The notes under the pieces were generated by a model, which was not told the origin of the DNA, made no database searches, and saw only the letters and a program-made list of their open reading frames with translations. This document shows positions 26,055-33,986 of a stretch of DNA of 64,000 nt, piece after piece. A program made the position numbers and the translations under genes. Position 1 is the stretch's first letter. Every line of letters begins with the position of its first letter. Source of the DNA: Phycisphaerae bacterium (GTDB lineage: Bacteria; Planctomycetota; Phycisphaerae; Sedimentisphaerales; Anaerobacaceae); NCBI GenBank assembly GCA_028714855.1, contig JAQTLP010000002.1:186001-250000 (forward strand), in the 5' to 3' direction.

Positions 26055-26120
26055 TCATTCCGCACTTGATGCGGAATCCATTTCCTGTCATTGCGAGCCC
26101 CCTTAAAGGCGTGGCAATCT
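26055..26120. repeat. Two palindromic intergenic repeats
   Basis: CATTCCGCACTTGATGCGGAATC (26057-26079, given as overlapping arms CATTCCGCA and TGCGGAATC) and an ATTGC...GCAAT element (about 26089-26118) lie in tandem between the DUF488 and acetyltransferase genes. They belong to the kind of dispersed palindrome also seen at 36602, 59296 and, inside mfd, at 59989. Confidence 0.6.
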
Positions 26121-26169
26121 ACCCTCAAATCGCAAATGGAAACACCGCCCACATTATGCTGCTCGAATA

Positions 26170-26760
26170 TTATTTCTTCGCTCGACGGCACATTTTCTCA
26201 GCCTGCTGGTCGTATGCTTTCTCAACTGTTTCCGTGGATTCGAAAAGAGCTGGTTCTATTTTGAGCATCCCGACTAATCTGCGTTCAGCCTCGCTATGTT
26301 CCTCGATGCTGCCGTCGGCAAGAATGTGCTTTATTTGAACGTTGTGCTTTTTCAGGTTCCTCGATACGAGAATGCTCCTGTGGCATTGTAACGGGTCTTT
26401 CTCTGCACACATAAGCGCAATGCGATGCTTTGGAATATCCGCAAGCAAATGTTCAATCCCTCGTTTGAATTCCTCTCTTTCGGCTACGCGCCTGAAATCA
26501 ACACAGCTATATTCATAACAGGCGGGGTCGTCTGGCCGGCCGCCTAATTCCTTGCCCATAAACATATACGTAATGCCCGCTGCCGCAAGTGCCGCCGCGA
26601 GAGTGTCTTTATTAAACTGCGGACAATACCTGCTGTAAGGCGCCGAGCGAACGTCCGCGATACAGGTAACTCCATGCCGCTTTAATAGACTTATGAAATC
26701 TTCTATCTCGTGGTTTGAATGTCCTATCGTATACAAAATGCTATCTTTTGACTCAACCAT
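26170..26760 (-). CDS. DUF488 family protein
   Basis: The protein has 196 residues. DUF488 features are the opening LYTIGHSNHEIEDFISLLKRHGV, IADVRSAPYSRYCPQFN, and the Cys/His segment ALMCAEKDPLQCHRSILVS. DUF488 proteins have no firmly established reaction, although the conserved Cys-rich loop suggests catalysis or metal binding. No Shine-Dalgarno sequence is visible before the ATG. It sits between the acetyltransferase and the ABC ATPase genes, which in some genomes form one fused protein, so this gene interrupts or accompanies that pair. DUF488 genes are mobile and often associate with defence or stress loci, but that link here is inference. Confidence 0.85.
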   Translation of the reverse strand: MVESKDSILYTIGHSNHEIEDFISLLKRHGVTCIADVRSAPYSRYCPQFNKDTLAAALAAAGITYMFMGKELGGRPDDPACYEYSCVDFRRVAEREEFKRGIEHLLADIPKHRIALMCAEKDPLQCHRSILVSRNLKKHNVQIKHILADGSIEEHSEAERRLVGMLKIEPALFESTETVEKAYDQQAEKMCRRAKK

Positions 26761-26800
26761 ACTGTTTACAATAACTAAAACTCGTTAAATAAGAAATACG

Positions 26801-27436
26801 CTACTTATAAACAACTCGCGTCGCCCCCGACAATTCCTTGACCACTAATACATCAGGTGCCAAATCCAGCAGTATATCATCATGGCTCGATGCTAATATA
26901 AACGTTACCCCCTTCTGTTTTGCGTATTTGCGGATATTGTATGAAATCACCGCTGCGGTAATCCTGTCCAGCTCATTGCAGAATTCGTCCGCGAAAATAT
27001 ATTTCGCCCCCGATGATAGCGCAACTGCCAGCCGAAACCGGTACTTCTGCCCGTCGCTCAAATTCACCGGCCGATTCAAAACGCAGAACGCGTCGCCCAA
27101 TCCCGCAACACTCAGTGTTTTCAGCCCCGTTACAAAATCACCATCTATGCAGTCTATCACCGACTTGTCCTCGGCGAGTTCTATTCTATTAAGGTTCACC
27201 CTCTCCGAATCCGGAATCGCTTTCTCTATTTCCCTTAGCAGCACGCTTTTCCCCGCCCCCGATGGCCCTGTAATATATACGATGTCCCCATCATTGATTT
27301 CCAGTTGGCAGCTAACGGCAAAGCTTTCCTGTGCGAGCCTGTCCGCCGTCAGCCCGAACATCCTCATCACCGATGCGTCCCTTTCGCTTATTTGCCCCGC
27401 CCGTCCGAAACTCTTTGAAATGTCATACCTCGCCAT
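26801..27436 (-). CDS. ABC-type ATPase (soluble; COG2401-like)
   Basis: An ATP-binding cassette with no membrane segments. Walker A is GPSGAGKSVLL, the signature is LSDGQKYRFRLAVAL, Walker B is KYIFADEFCNELD, and the H-loop region is ILASSHDDI. The start at 27436 (MARYDIS, 211 residues) has AAAGGA six bases upstream. The frame continues to a GTG at 27508, which would add 24 residues. The short cassette without a transporter partner, together with the GNAT gene downstream, resembles the two halves of ABC-GNAT proteins. It is the first gene of the leftward cassette ending in the terminase. The N-terminal segment SKSFGRAGQISERDASVMRMFGL is not part of the core ABC fold. Confidence 0.8.
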   Translation of the reverse strand: MARYDISKSFGRAGQISERDASVMRMFGLTADRLAQESFAVSCQLEINDGDIVYITGPSGAGKSVLLREIEKAIPDSERVNLNRIELAEDKSVIDCIDGDFVTGLKTLSVAGLGDAFCVLNRPVNLSDGQKYRFRLAVALSSGAKYIFADEFCNELDRITAAVISYNIRKYAKQKGVTFILASSHDDILLDLAPDVLVVKELSGATRVVYK

Positions 27437-27761
27437 AATTTCCTTTAATTCAAAATACCCCCCCCATATATTGCCCGAATCTGCGCAGTTGATGCGAACT
27501 ATGTTCACCTTTTCTAAGGTCTTTTCCCCCTAAGTGCTTATGTGGAAATGAATAAAAAATTTGTTAAATTTTTATATTTTTACCGTCCAGTACCTGCGCA
27601 TTTGATTGAAATCCCTCTATGTTTTACTTTTAATCCACTATCCCTACTTAATAGCCGTACCTAAGCTATCTTTAAGATTGGCCTCAAGGGCATGCAAAAT
27701 TTCCCTAAGTGAGCGGATGATAAATAAGCTACAAATCAGGAACATTTCAATGAACAATAAA

Positions 27762-28592
27762 CTAAATCTGTACAGGAACAAAAAAACCAAAAATGTTGTA
27801 TTTGTTAGTAAAAAACTCGGCATCAAACTTATATGGTTTTATTGAGATTTCTTTGTGTATACTATCTGTGATACCGATATTCGATGTCGACAGTTGAGCG
27901 ACAACATCGGGAGGAGCCTTCCCTCGTACTTGTGTAAAATATTGGGTCTTAAAAGGCGGTGATGCAATACAGTAACGAACTTGCCAATTTTGTTCAATGT
28001 CAGGATCAATGCGACTTCTACCGGCTTCTTTTTCGAACACAACTAACATGCAATGTTTAAAGTTCTTTTCTACCAAACGACGAGCTATTGCTTCAAATGA
28101 TACTTTATATTTTTCGCCTAATTGCTTTACCGTTTCGGCAGAAATTTTCTGGCTGTTTGATTCAAGGGTAAAGTTGTTTCCCATAAGCAACAAATCAATG
28201 GCAAATTCGTTTGCTTCTTTTTCTAATATGAGCTGAGTTGAAAAACTAAGCCCTTTATTGTCGCACAAATATAGTGAATGTTGATGGTTGGGAAGCACAT
28301 AATGTGCAATTTCATGACACACACTAAATCGCATTCGCTTTTCGCTAAGCTCGTTGTCACTAGCAATCAGCCTGTCATGAAATGATAGCATTGCCCGCGG
28401 TTTTTCTCCTGTAAGAGTTAGTTGTGAAGAGAATATACTGTTAAAATCTAAAACCATAAGATTTAGTTTCAATAAATCTATAATTTTAGCAGGATTGAGG
28501 GCTTCGCGGCTTTCTTGGCCGCTCTCTATCAGTAGATACCGAACCAATTCACGTGGTTCAATTTCCAAATAGTTTGCCTTGAAATTGTTCAT
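27762..28592 (-). CDS. ImmA/IrrE-family metallopeptidase
   Basis: The protein has 276 residues. The zinc-protease motif is H93-E-x-x-H97 in VCHEIAHYVLP, with a downstream Glu-rich segment ILEKEANEFAIDLLLM supplying the third ligand, as in ImmA/IrrE peptidases that cleave HTH repressors. The C-terminal 120 residues are not recognisable. The start overlaps the stop of the Zn-finger/HTH antitoxin gene by four bases, so the two products are made together. The HTH protein is the obvious candidate substrate. It is the third gene of the module that starts at 29516. Base composition is more AT-rich than the core genes. Confidence 0.83.
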   Translation of the reverse strand: MNNFKANYLEIEPRELVRYLLIESGQESREALNPAKIIDLLKLNLMVLDFNSIFSSQLTLTGEKPRAMLSFHDRLIASDNELSEKRMRFSVCHEIAHYVLPNHQHSLYLCDNKGLSFSTQLILEKEANEFAIDLLLMGNNFTLESNSQKISAETVKQLGEKYKVSFEAIARRLVEKNFKHCMLVVFEKEAGRSRIDPDIEQNWQVRYCIASPPFKTQYFTQVRGKAPPDVVAQLSTSNIGITDSIHKEISIKPYKFDAEFFTNKYNIFGFFVPVQI

Positions 28593-29167
28593 TTGTGTTT
28601 CTTATGTTGCAAGCTGGTGATTTTCTTTAAACACCTACTTAAGGCATCACAGAGGGAGGGGTCTAATTCGCTGCCGTGCCAAGCAAAGGCAACGCGGTTT
28701 CCAGCCTTGAAAGTCTCAAGACATTTAAAGTATTTTGATATTTCTTCCATTCGGTTTGGTTTACGTTGTGCCTCAAATTGATTTAAAAGCTCGGCTCTTT
28801 GTTCAAATAACCGAATAAGATTATCACTCGATTTGCTCTGTATCGATTTACCGGATTCCCATCTTGTATACGTCTTGTCACCTACTCCCAATTGCTGTGC
28901 CATTGCAACTTGGGACAAACCGGCAGCCTTCCGTATTTCTTGAATTCTTTTAGAAGTTAGCAAGCCTAAACGATGATAGCGTTCTTGTTCGAGCGCATGT
29001 TCAAGTGCGACAGGAATAATCCTTTCCCCACAAGTAGAACATTCTTCCCACTTACTATTGGGGATAATAATTACTCCGCCTTGTATATTGGGTGGCGGTT
29101 CAAACCTAAACTTACCACTGCACGTCTTAAGAGATAAATTCCCGCAGATAGGACATTTTTTAGCCAT
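28589..29167 (-). CDS. MqsA-like antitoxin: zinc ribbon plus XRE helix-turn-helix
   Basis: The protein has 192 residues. Two CxxC pairs (C5/C8 in KCPICG and C43/C46 in ECSTCGERI) form an MqsA-type zinc-binding domain. A helix-turn-helix follows at about 73-130 (IRKAAGLSQVAMAQQLGVGDKTYTRWESGK), which should bind the promoter. The C-terminal 60 residues (FKCLETFKAGNRVAFAWHGSELDP) are beyond the usual MqsA length. AAAGGGA precedes the ATG. It lies 13 bases after the MqsR-like gene and overlaps the ImmA/IrrE-type gene by four bases. By family it should neutralise the upstream toxin and repress the operon. Confidence 0.82.
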   Translation of the reverse strand: MAKKCPICGNLSLKTCSGKFRFEPPPNIQGGVIIIPNSKWEECSTCGERIIPVALEHALEQERYHRLGLLTSKRIQEIRKAAGLSQVAMAQQLGVGDKTYTRWESGKSIQSKSSDNLIRLFEQRAELLNQFEAQRKPNRMEEISKYFKCLETFKAGNRVAFAWHGSELDPSLCDALSRCLKKITSLQHKKHK

Positions 29168-29180
29168 ATATCAGTCCCTT

Positions 29181-29516
29181 TTAATGATGCTTATGTGCAG
29201 AAATAATCAGCAAATTTTCGTTACCTGCGTTACTTTTTTGAATTGCAACTTTTATATAAAACCCTACTCCCAGTAAGTCCGGCTTCACAACATAAGCAGG
29301 CTCGCCAATATGGCCGTCGGCGTATTTTGTGACAATTACCTGCACTCGTTTGGCCTCATCAATCCAATCGCAGATTGCGTCACAAATGTCAGACTTAGTT
29401 AACCCTGAACCCATTAAGTCGTAAAGCGATGATTGGGTAGTTTTAACCTTTTCAGGGTTACTTGCAAGCTGGTGAATAATTCTTATAACATCCAGGCTTG
29501 CTTCATTTTCTTTCAT
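29181..29516 (-). CDS. MqsR-like toxin (RelE-superfamily RNase), probable
   Basis: The protein has 111 residues. The pattern VKTTQSSLYDLMGSGLTKSDICDAICDWI parallels MqsR's segment around VRTTRSALLNA and the MCNVIIGL helix, and the end FYIKVAIQKSNAGNENLLIISAHKH parallels MqsR's VYLKITV...VLIVSFK. MqsR cleaves mRNA at GCU/GCN. Similarity is by eye and moderate. Position supports it: the gene is directly upstream of an MqsA-like antitoxin, as in the toxin-first mqsRA order. The start codon lies only about five bases from the predicted transcription start, so the message appears nearly leaderless. Confidence 0.65.
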   Translation of the reverse strand: MKENEASLDVIRIIHQLASNPEKVKTTQSSLYDLMGSGLTKSDICDAICDWIDEAKRVQVIVTKYADGHIGEPAYVVKPDLLGVGFYIKVAIQKSNAGNENLLIISAHKHH

Positions 29517-29527
29517 CCATACATTTT

Positions 29528-29556
29528 ATATTATCGTCTAAAAAAGTCAATGTCAA
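29528..29556 (-). promoter_or_regulatory. Consensus promoter of the toxin-antitoxin operon
   Basis: The minus strand reads TTGACA, a 17-base spacer and TAATAT, an essentially perfect sigma-70 promoter. The predicted start point is about 29521, only a few bases before the toxin ATG. Confidence 0.75.
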
Positions 29557-29560
29557 GAGT

Positions 29561-29584
29561 TTTTTGTATTATTTAATACAAAAA
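29561..29584. promoter_or_regulatory. 24-bp palindromic operator
   Basis: Two perfect 11-bp arms (TTTTTGTATTA and its reverse complement) are separated by TT, five bases upstream of the -35 element. This is the expected site for the HTH domain of the MqsA-like antitoxin. Confidence 0.65.
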
Positions 29585-29756
29585 TGAGGCTATTTACTTG
29601 TGTTTTGGTATCAAATGACCTATAAACCTCTAAAAATGGGCTAAAATCCCCAATATCAGCCTTAAATCGGGTTATCCATAGCACAAAATGAATAACATGG
29701 AGAATCGCCCTGATTAATAATATACACCATCATAGGAGCAACTGTTCTCTGCTCGT

Positions 29757-30197
29757 TTACCGTGCGCTGATCGCCGTCTTTGCCTTTGGAAAGGCGATAA
29801 CCGTCTGTATTTTCTTCAGAGTCTTGCGGACGCCGTAGTATGTCCAGTTGCGCTTTGCCGCAATCTTTTTTATCGATAGCCCTGTCAGAAAATAATCTTT
29901 CGCGATATCCATTTCGCCCTGGTTGAATTTGTCCCTGCTCCGCAGGCACATTATATATTCGCCGTTTATAAGCCGTTTTGTAACCCTGTGTATTCTTCTC
30001 GCGATGCTCGCCTCGCTGACGCCGACCAGCCTCGCCATCTGCCGAAAGCTGTTGCCGTTCTCCATATACATTGTCATCAGCACCTTGTCCTTGCCCTTAA
30101 GCAGGCCCACCCTGCTCCGAAGCAAATCTATCCTGTCGCGACGCTCCATCCTGACCTCAGAGTTGCTCTCGGAAACATTTTCGTGGACTTTTTTCAT
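29757..30197 (-). CDS. Helix-turn-helix regulator resembling sigma-70 region 4
   Basis: A 146-residue basic protein with two HTH-like segments: KDKVLMTMYMENGNSFRQMARLVGVSEASIARRIHRV (about 43-79) and a second at about 104-128 (YFLTGLSIKKIAAKRNWTYYGVRKTLKKI). The first resembles region 4 or resolvase-type DNA binding. No region 2 of a sigma factor is present, so it is probably a small transcription regulator rather than a complete sigma factor. The ATG at 30197 has GGAAGGG seven bases upstream. The frame runs seven codons further to a TTG with no ribosome site. Its target is unknown. It is a single-gene unit with its own promoter. Confidence 0.6.
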   Translation of the reverse strand: MKKVHENVSESNSEVRMERRDRIDLLRSRVGLLKGKDKVLMTMYMENGNSFRQMARLVGVSEASIARRIHRVTKRLINGEYIMCLRSRDKFNQGEMDIAKDYFLTGLSIKKIAAKRNWTYYGVRKTLKKIQTVIAFPKAKTAISAR

Positions 30198-30329
30198 AAT
30201 GAACCCTTCCCTGGCCAATCACCCCACACCTCGGGTTGACTTTGGGCTAATTTCCACCTCGGCTAAACCTCTCCGTCTTTTTGTCCTTAAAGATGCACAT
30301 ATTTTAACTATTTACTTAACAATAAGGGT

Positions 30330-30358
30330 ATTTTAACATAATATACAACAAAAATCAA
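30330..30358 (-). promoter_or_regulatory. Candidate promoter for the HTH regulator
   Basis: The minus strand shows TTGATT, a 17-base spacer and TAAAAT, leaving a leader of about 120 bases before the regulator's ATG. The rest of the 380-bp gap to the PAS kinase is AT-rich and shows nothing else I can name. Confidence 0.4.
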
Positions 30359-30458
30359 GCGTTTTGTAACATTTTTTGTAAATTTTATGTAAAGTTCACC
30401 ATTTATCAAACATCCGCATTATAACCCCCTCTCGGGCCAAAATACCACCAGAATCATA

Positions 30459-30487
30459 TTGATTTAGGCAGGCTAATAAGCCATAAT
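30459..30487 (+). promoter_or_regulatory. Candidate promoter for the PAS kinase operon
   Basis: TTGATT, a 17-base spacer and CATAAT lie about 90 bases before the kinase start. The ATG at 30578 has AAGGGA eight bases upstream. Confidence 0.4.
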
Positions 30488-30577
30488 TAATCGTCTATAG
30501 CGAAAAATATTAATTGTGGAGCAAATCTTCAGGAAAGCGTTAACCCGTTGAGGGCAACAGGTTTAAGGGAATAAACA

Positions 30578-32929
30578 ATGCCGGCTAAAAGGAAAAAGTC
30601 CGCCGACCTGCAAAAGAAAATCAAATCTCTGCGCCTGCGTATAGCCAAGCTCAAGAGCAAGAAGCCCCGGCAGAAACAGACAGATGAAAATGCCCTTCTC
30701 TACCAGACATTGATGAAAAACATCAACCTCGGAATAACCCTCATAGATACCGAATACAGGGTAATTACGACAAATGCCGGGCAGGGCAAAATTTTAAAGA
30801 AGCCCCGTGGCAAGTTTGTCGGCAAGTATTGTTTCAAAGAGTTTGAAAAACGCAGCAAAGTTTGCTCACACTGCCCCGGCACGCGGGCTATGGCTACGAG
30901 ACGTCCCGCGGAGGTCGAAACCACAGGCGTACGGGATGATGGCAGCCATGTGCTAGTTCGCATTCAGGCTTTCCCGATTTTTGAGAACGATGGCACTATA
31001 AAGGGTTTCCTTGAGGTTGTAGAGGATATTACAAAGCACAAACAGGCAGAGAAAGCACTCCGAGACAGTGAAGAACTCTACCGCACGCTTGTGGAAAATA
31101 TCGGCCTTGGGATTAACCTGATAGATGCCAAATACAGAATAATTATGACGAATATCGCCCATGCTCATTTTATGAAGAAGGCTCGCGGTAAATTTTTGGG
31201 CAACTATTGCTTCAGAGAGTTTGCGAAGCGCAACACTGTTTGTCCGAATTGTCCCGGGAAAAAAGCCATGGCTACGAGGCGCCCTGCAGATGTTGAAACC
31301 GAGGGAATAGGAGATGACGGCAGCCGTATGCCGGTTCACATTCAGGCCTTTCCGGTTTTCGATGCCGATGGCACCGTAAAAGGATTCACTGAGGTCGTAG
31401 AAGACCTCACTGAACGCAGGCGGACAGAGGAAAATTTAAGAGAGTCCGAACAAAGATTTAAAGCTATTGTCGACAATGCCCCAGATGGGATACTTCTGGT
31501 AAATGTGGAAAGTAAAAAATTCTACCTCGGCAATAAAGCAATGTGTCGTACGCTGGGCTACGAACCGGAAGAAATCAAAAAGCTGGCAGTTCCAAATATC
31601 CACCCGAAGGAACACCTGTCTTATGTGATAGAACAATTTGAGAAACAAGCCAGAAAAGAAATTACGGTGGCCGAAGATATCCCTGTCAAGAAAAGGGATG
31701 GCAGTATTTTTTATGCTGATATTAGCTCATTTCCAATAACGTTTGGAGGAAAAACCTATCTCGCGGGCATTTTCAGGGATATCACTGAGAGCAAAAAAGC
31801 CAGAGAAGAACTCCAGCAGGCCGAGGCGAAATACAGAACCCTTGTAGAGCAAATTCCCGCAGTTACTTACACCACCGCCCTGGATAAGTCCTCGACAACT
31901 GCTTATATCAGCCCTCAAATACTCCAGCTCGCCGGTTTTTCTCCTGAGGAATGCGGTGCCGACCCCGACCTTTGGCGAAAGCAGCTCCACCCCGAGGACC
32001 GCCAGCGAGTTCTCAAGAAACTAAAACAATCTCAAAAAGGCAAACAGCCCTTCAATTGCGAGTATCGTTTGTTCAGCAAGGACGGCAGAATCGTTTGGTG
32101 CCGGGATGAAGCTGTCGTAGTGCGCGACAACTCTGGCAGGTCTTTGATGCTGCAGGGCGTTATGTTCGATATTACGGCTCAGAAACAGGCGGAGGAGGAG
32201 CTTAATGTATATCGCGAGAAAATGGCCCGGGCAGAACGGCTCGCTTCGCTGGGAACTTTGAGCGCAACAGTAGCCCACGAACTGACCCAACCGCTAACGG
32301 TTATTCGCCTCTCGATAGAAAACTCGTTAGAAGACCTCAAAGCACAATCTTGCCCGAAGGATGTTTTGGATATACTCAAGGACGGCCTTAATGAGGTTTC
32401 AAATGCCACTTCAACGATCGACAGGTTTCGCAATTATGCGAGGCAGTCTTCAGGAAAAACTTTCTGCAAAACAAACCTCAGTGCAATCGCCGGCAGGATT
32501 GTCTATCTGTTAGGCAAAACTGCCCAGAGCGCAAAGATGACCCTGCACCTCAAAGGCGTGGACAAGCTGCCGCCCGTATACTCGAACGAGAAAGACCTTA
32601 ATCAGTTATTCTTCGCTCTGACCGAGAATGCAATACAGGCCGCTGACGGCAAAAAAACCCGCCGGCTTATTATCGCAGGCGACGTGAAAGGCGAGAATAT
32701 CGAACTGCAGTTCTCGGATAACTGCCGCGGTATAGCCCCGGAAAATCTCGGCAGGATTTTTGAGCCGTTTTTCACCACCGGCAATGGTGATGAAAGAACA
32801 GGCCTGGGGCTTCCCATTGTTAAGCGAATCGTGTCTGAAAACGGAGGCAAAATCGACGTCAAGAGCCGGCCTGGAAAAGGCACAACTTTTTATGTTACCT
32901 TGCCGATTCATCCCGGGATGGCTAAGTAA
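30578..32929 (+). CDS. Cytoplasmic multi-PAS sensor histidine kinase
   Basis: The protein has 783 residues and no membrane segments. A coiled coil (1-40) leads to two very similar PAS domains (about 45-160 and 168-285), each with the cysteine block VCxxCPG (KVCSHCPGTRAM and TVCPNCPGKKAM). Two more PAS domains (about 290-410 and 415-540) follow; the last contains the WRKQLHPEDR and CEYRLFSKDGRIVW signatures. The kinase core has phosphoacceptor His near 566 in ATVAHELTQPLTVIRLS and ATPase boxes DNCRGIAPENLGRIFEPF and GLGLPIVKRIV. The repeated Cys pairs may bind a metal or cluster, or sense redox; this is inference. The FixJ-type response regulator 33 bases downstream is its likely partner. Confidence 0.9.
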   Translation: MPAKRKKSADLQKKIKSLRLRIAKLKSKKPRQKQTDENALLYQTLMKNINLGITLIDTEYRVITTNAGQGKILKKPRGKFVGKYCFKEFEKRSKVCSHCPGTRAMATRRPAEVETTGVRDDGSHVLVRIQAFPIFENDGTIKGFLEVVEDITKHKQAEKALRDSEELYRTLVENIGLGINLIDAKYRIIMTNIAHAHFMKKARGKFLGNYCFREFAKRNTVCPNCPGKKAMATRRPADVETEGIGDDGSRMPVHIQAFPVFDADGTVKGFTEVVEDLTERRRTEENLRESEQRFKAIVDNAPDGILLVNVESKKFYLGNKAMCRTLGYEPEEIKKLAVPNIHPKEHLSYVIEQFEKQARKEITVAEDIPVKKRDGSIFYADISSFPITFGGKTYLAGIFRDITESKKAREELQQAEAKYRTLVEQIPAVTYTTALDKSSTTAYISPQILQLAGFSPEECGADPDLWRKQLHPEDRQRVLKKLKQSQKGKQPFNCEYRLFSKDGRIVWCRDEAVVVRDNSGRSLMLQGVMFDITAQKQAEEELNVYREKMARAERLASLGTLSATVAHELTQPLTVIRLSIENSLEDLKAQSCPKDVLDILKDGLNEVSNATSTIDRFRNYARQSSGKTFCKTNLSAIAGRIVYLLGKTAQSAKMTLHLKGVDKLPPVYSNEKDLNQLFFALTENAIQAADGKKTRRLIIAGDVKGENIELQFSDNCRGIAPENLGRIFEPFFTTGNGDERTGLGLPIVKRIVSENGGKIDVKSRPGKGTTFYVTLPIHPGMAK

Positions 32930-32962
32930 GAAATTTTGATATTATGGTAAATTTGTCGAACT

Positions 32963-33559
32963 ATGACTGCCAGTAACCAACATATCTTTTTCGTCGATGA
33001 CGAGCCTGCTATATGCAGGTCTGTATCTCAGACCCTCACCCGCTCAGGATACACGGTTAGCTGTTTTACAGACGCCGACCTCTGCCTCCAGCAGCTACGA
33101 TCGCAAAGTTGTGATTTGCTCATTACCGACGTGAGAATGCCCAAGATGGACGGCATAGAACTGGTTCGCAGGGCCAAACGCATTGTCCCGTGGCTGTCCG
33201 TCCTGGTGATAACGGGTTTCGGAGATATCCCAATGGCCGTCAAGGCTGTAAAGGCAGGGGCCGTTAATTTCATTGAAAAACCCCTGCAAAAACAAAGTTT
33301 CTTAGAAGCTATTCAAGCGGCAATAGCGCAACAGTACTCGGGCAATCTTCTTAAGGGCAAGCCGCTGACAGACAAAGAAGAGGCTGTTTTGCGCCTAATC
33401 TTACAGGGCCACAGCAATAAAGAAATGGCCCAGATATTGCACCGTTCTATCAGGACAATTGAAGACCATCGCCGGCATATTATGAGTAAGCTCAATGTGG
33501 ACAGCGTAGTTGACCTTGTTAAAAGGGCTGCTGTTATGGGCCTGACCGGAACTCAATAA
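32963..33559 (+). CDS. FixJ/NarL-type response regulator
   Basis: The protein has 198 residues. The receiver domain (1-125) has phosphoacceptor D56 in LLITDVRMPKMDG, the acidic pocket VDDE, Thr in VITGFGD and Lys in NFIEKPLQK. The LuxR-type output domain (about 135-195) reads LTDKEEAVLRLILQGHSNKEMAQILHRSIRTIEDHRRHIMSKLNV. The PMAVKAVKAGAVNFIEKP segment is the FixJ-group version. It lies just downstream of the PAS kinase, forming a two-component pair. No likely operator can be named. Regulated genes are unknown. Confidence 0.93.
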   Translation: MTASNQHIFFVDDEPAICRSVSQTLTRSGYTVSCFTDADLCLQQLRSQSCDLLITDVRMPKMDGIELVRRAKRIVPWLSVLVITGFGDIPMAVKAVKAGAVNFIEKPLQKQSFLEAIQAAIAQQYSGNLLKGKPLTDKEEAVLRLILQGHSNKEMAQILHRSIRTIEDHRRHIMSKLNVDSVVDLVKRAAVMGLTGTQ

Positions 33560-33986
33560 AACCATTGATGCCCCAAAGCCCTTCAATTCCCCGCCTGCCG
33601 GCGGATATCGTAACCCTCCTATTTCCAGCCTCCAAACCTATAAAAATCGAAAAATCCCGTAGTTCCCACGATTGACCAGATAGGCCGCAAAGGGTTATAT
33701 TATTTTATATCCGCCTTAACTGAGGCAGGTTAATACTTGGAGAAAATTACGGTATTTCTTCCTTATTGGTTGGGTTTGACAGGTGGTTGGTCATCAATCG
33801 CATGTCAGACCCATTTTTTTAAACTATTGCTTTTGCAAGGCGTTTTGCATAAAAAGCGGGGCTAATACGATTTAGGGGTGGTCTCCATATTCAGCAAAAA
33901 TCTGCTTCGATATTACTGCGAAAAAAATTTGCATTTAACTCTCGGCCGGCTATACTAAATCACCAAAAGAATCTACAGGGATAAAA
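33560..33986. other. 427-bp intergenic region between the two-component operon and the sugar kinase
   Basis: No open frame of interest is present. Apart from the hairpin at 33772-33820, I see a CGCCTGCCGGCGG palindrome near 33591 and otherwise AT-rich sequence. The sugar kinase start at 33987 has CAGGGA seven bases upstream. Confidence 0.5.
33772..33820 (+). terminator. Intrinsic terminator-like hairpin (or short RNA)
   Basis: GGGTTTGACA pairs with TGTCAGACCC (ten pairs, one G-U) across a loop of about 20 bases, followed by seven T. It is 210 bases past the response regulator stop, a long way for a simple operon terminator. Confidence 0.6.

Noticed and set aside
22469-30197. A complete prophage
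   Set aside because: Terminase and HTH genes occur, but there is no portal, capsid, tail, lysis or integrase gene and no flanking direct repeat or tRNA was found.
30488-30577. Cyclic-di-GMP or other riboswitch in the leader of the PAS kinase
   Set aside because: The leader has GGGCAACAGG-like fragments but not the conserved core of any riboswitch I know.
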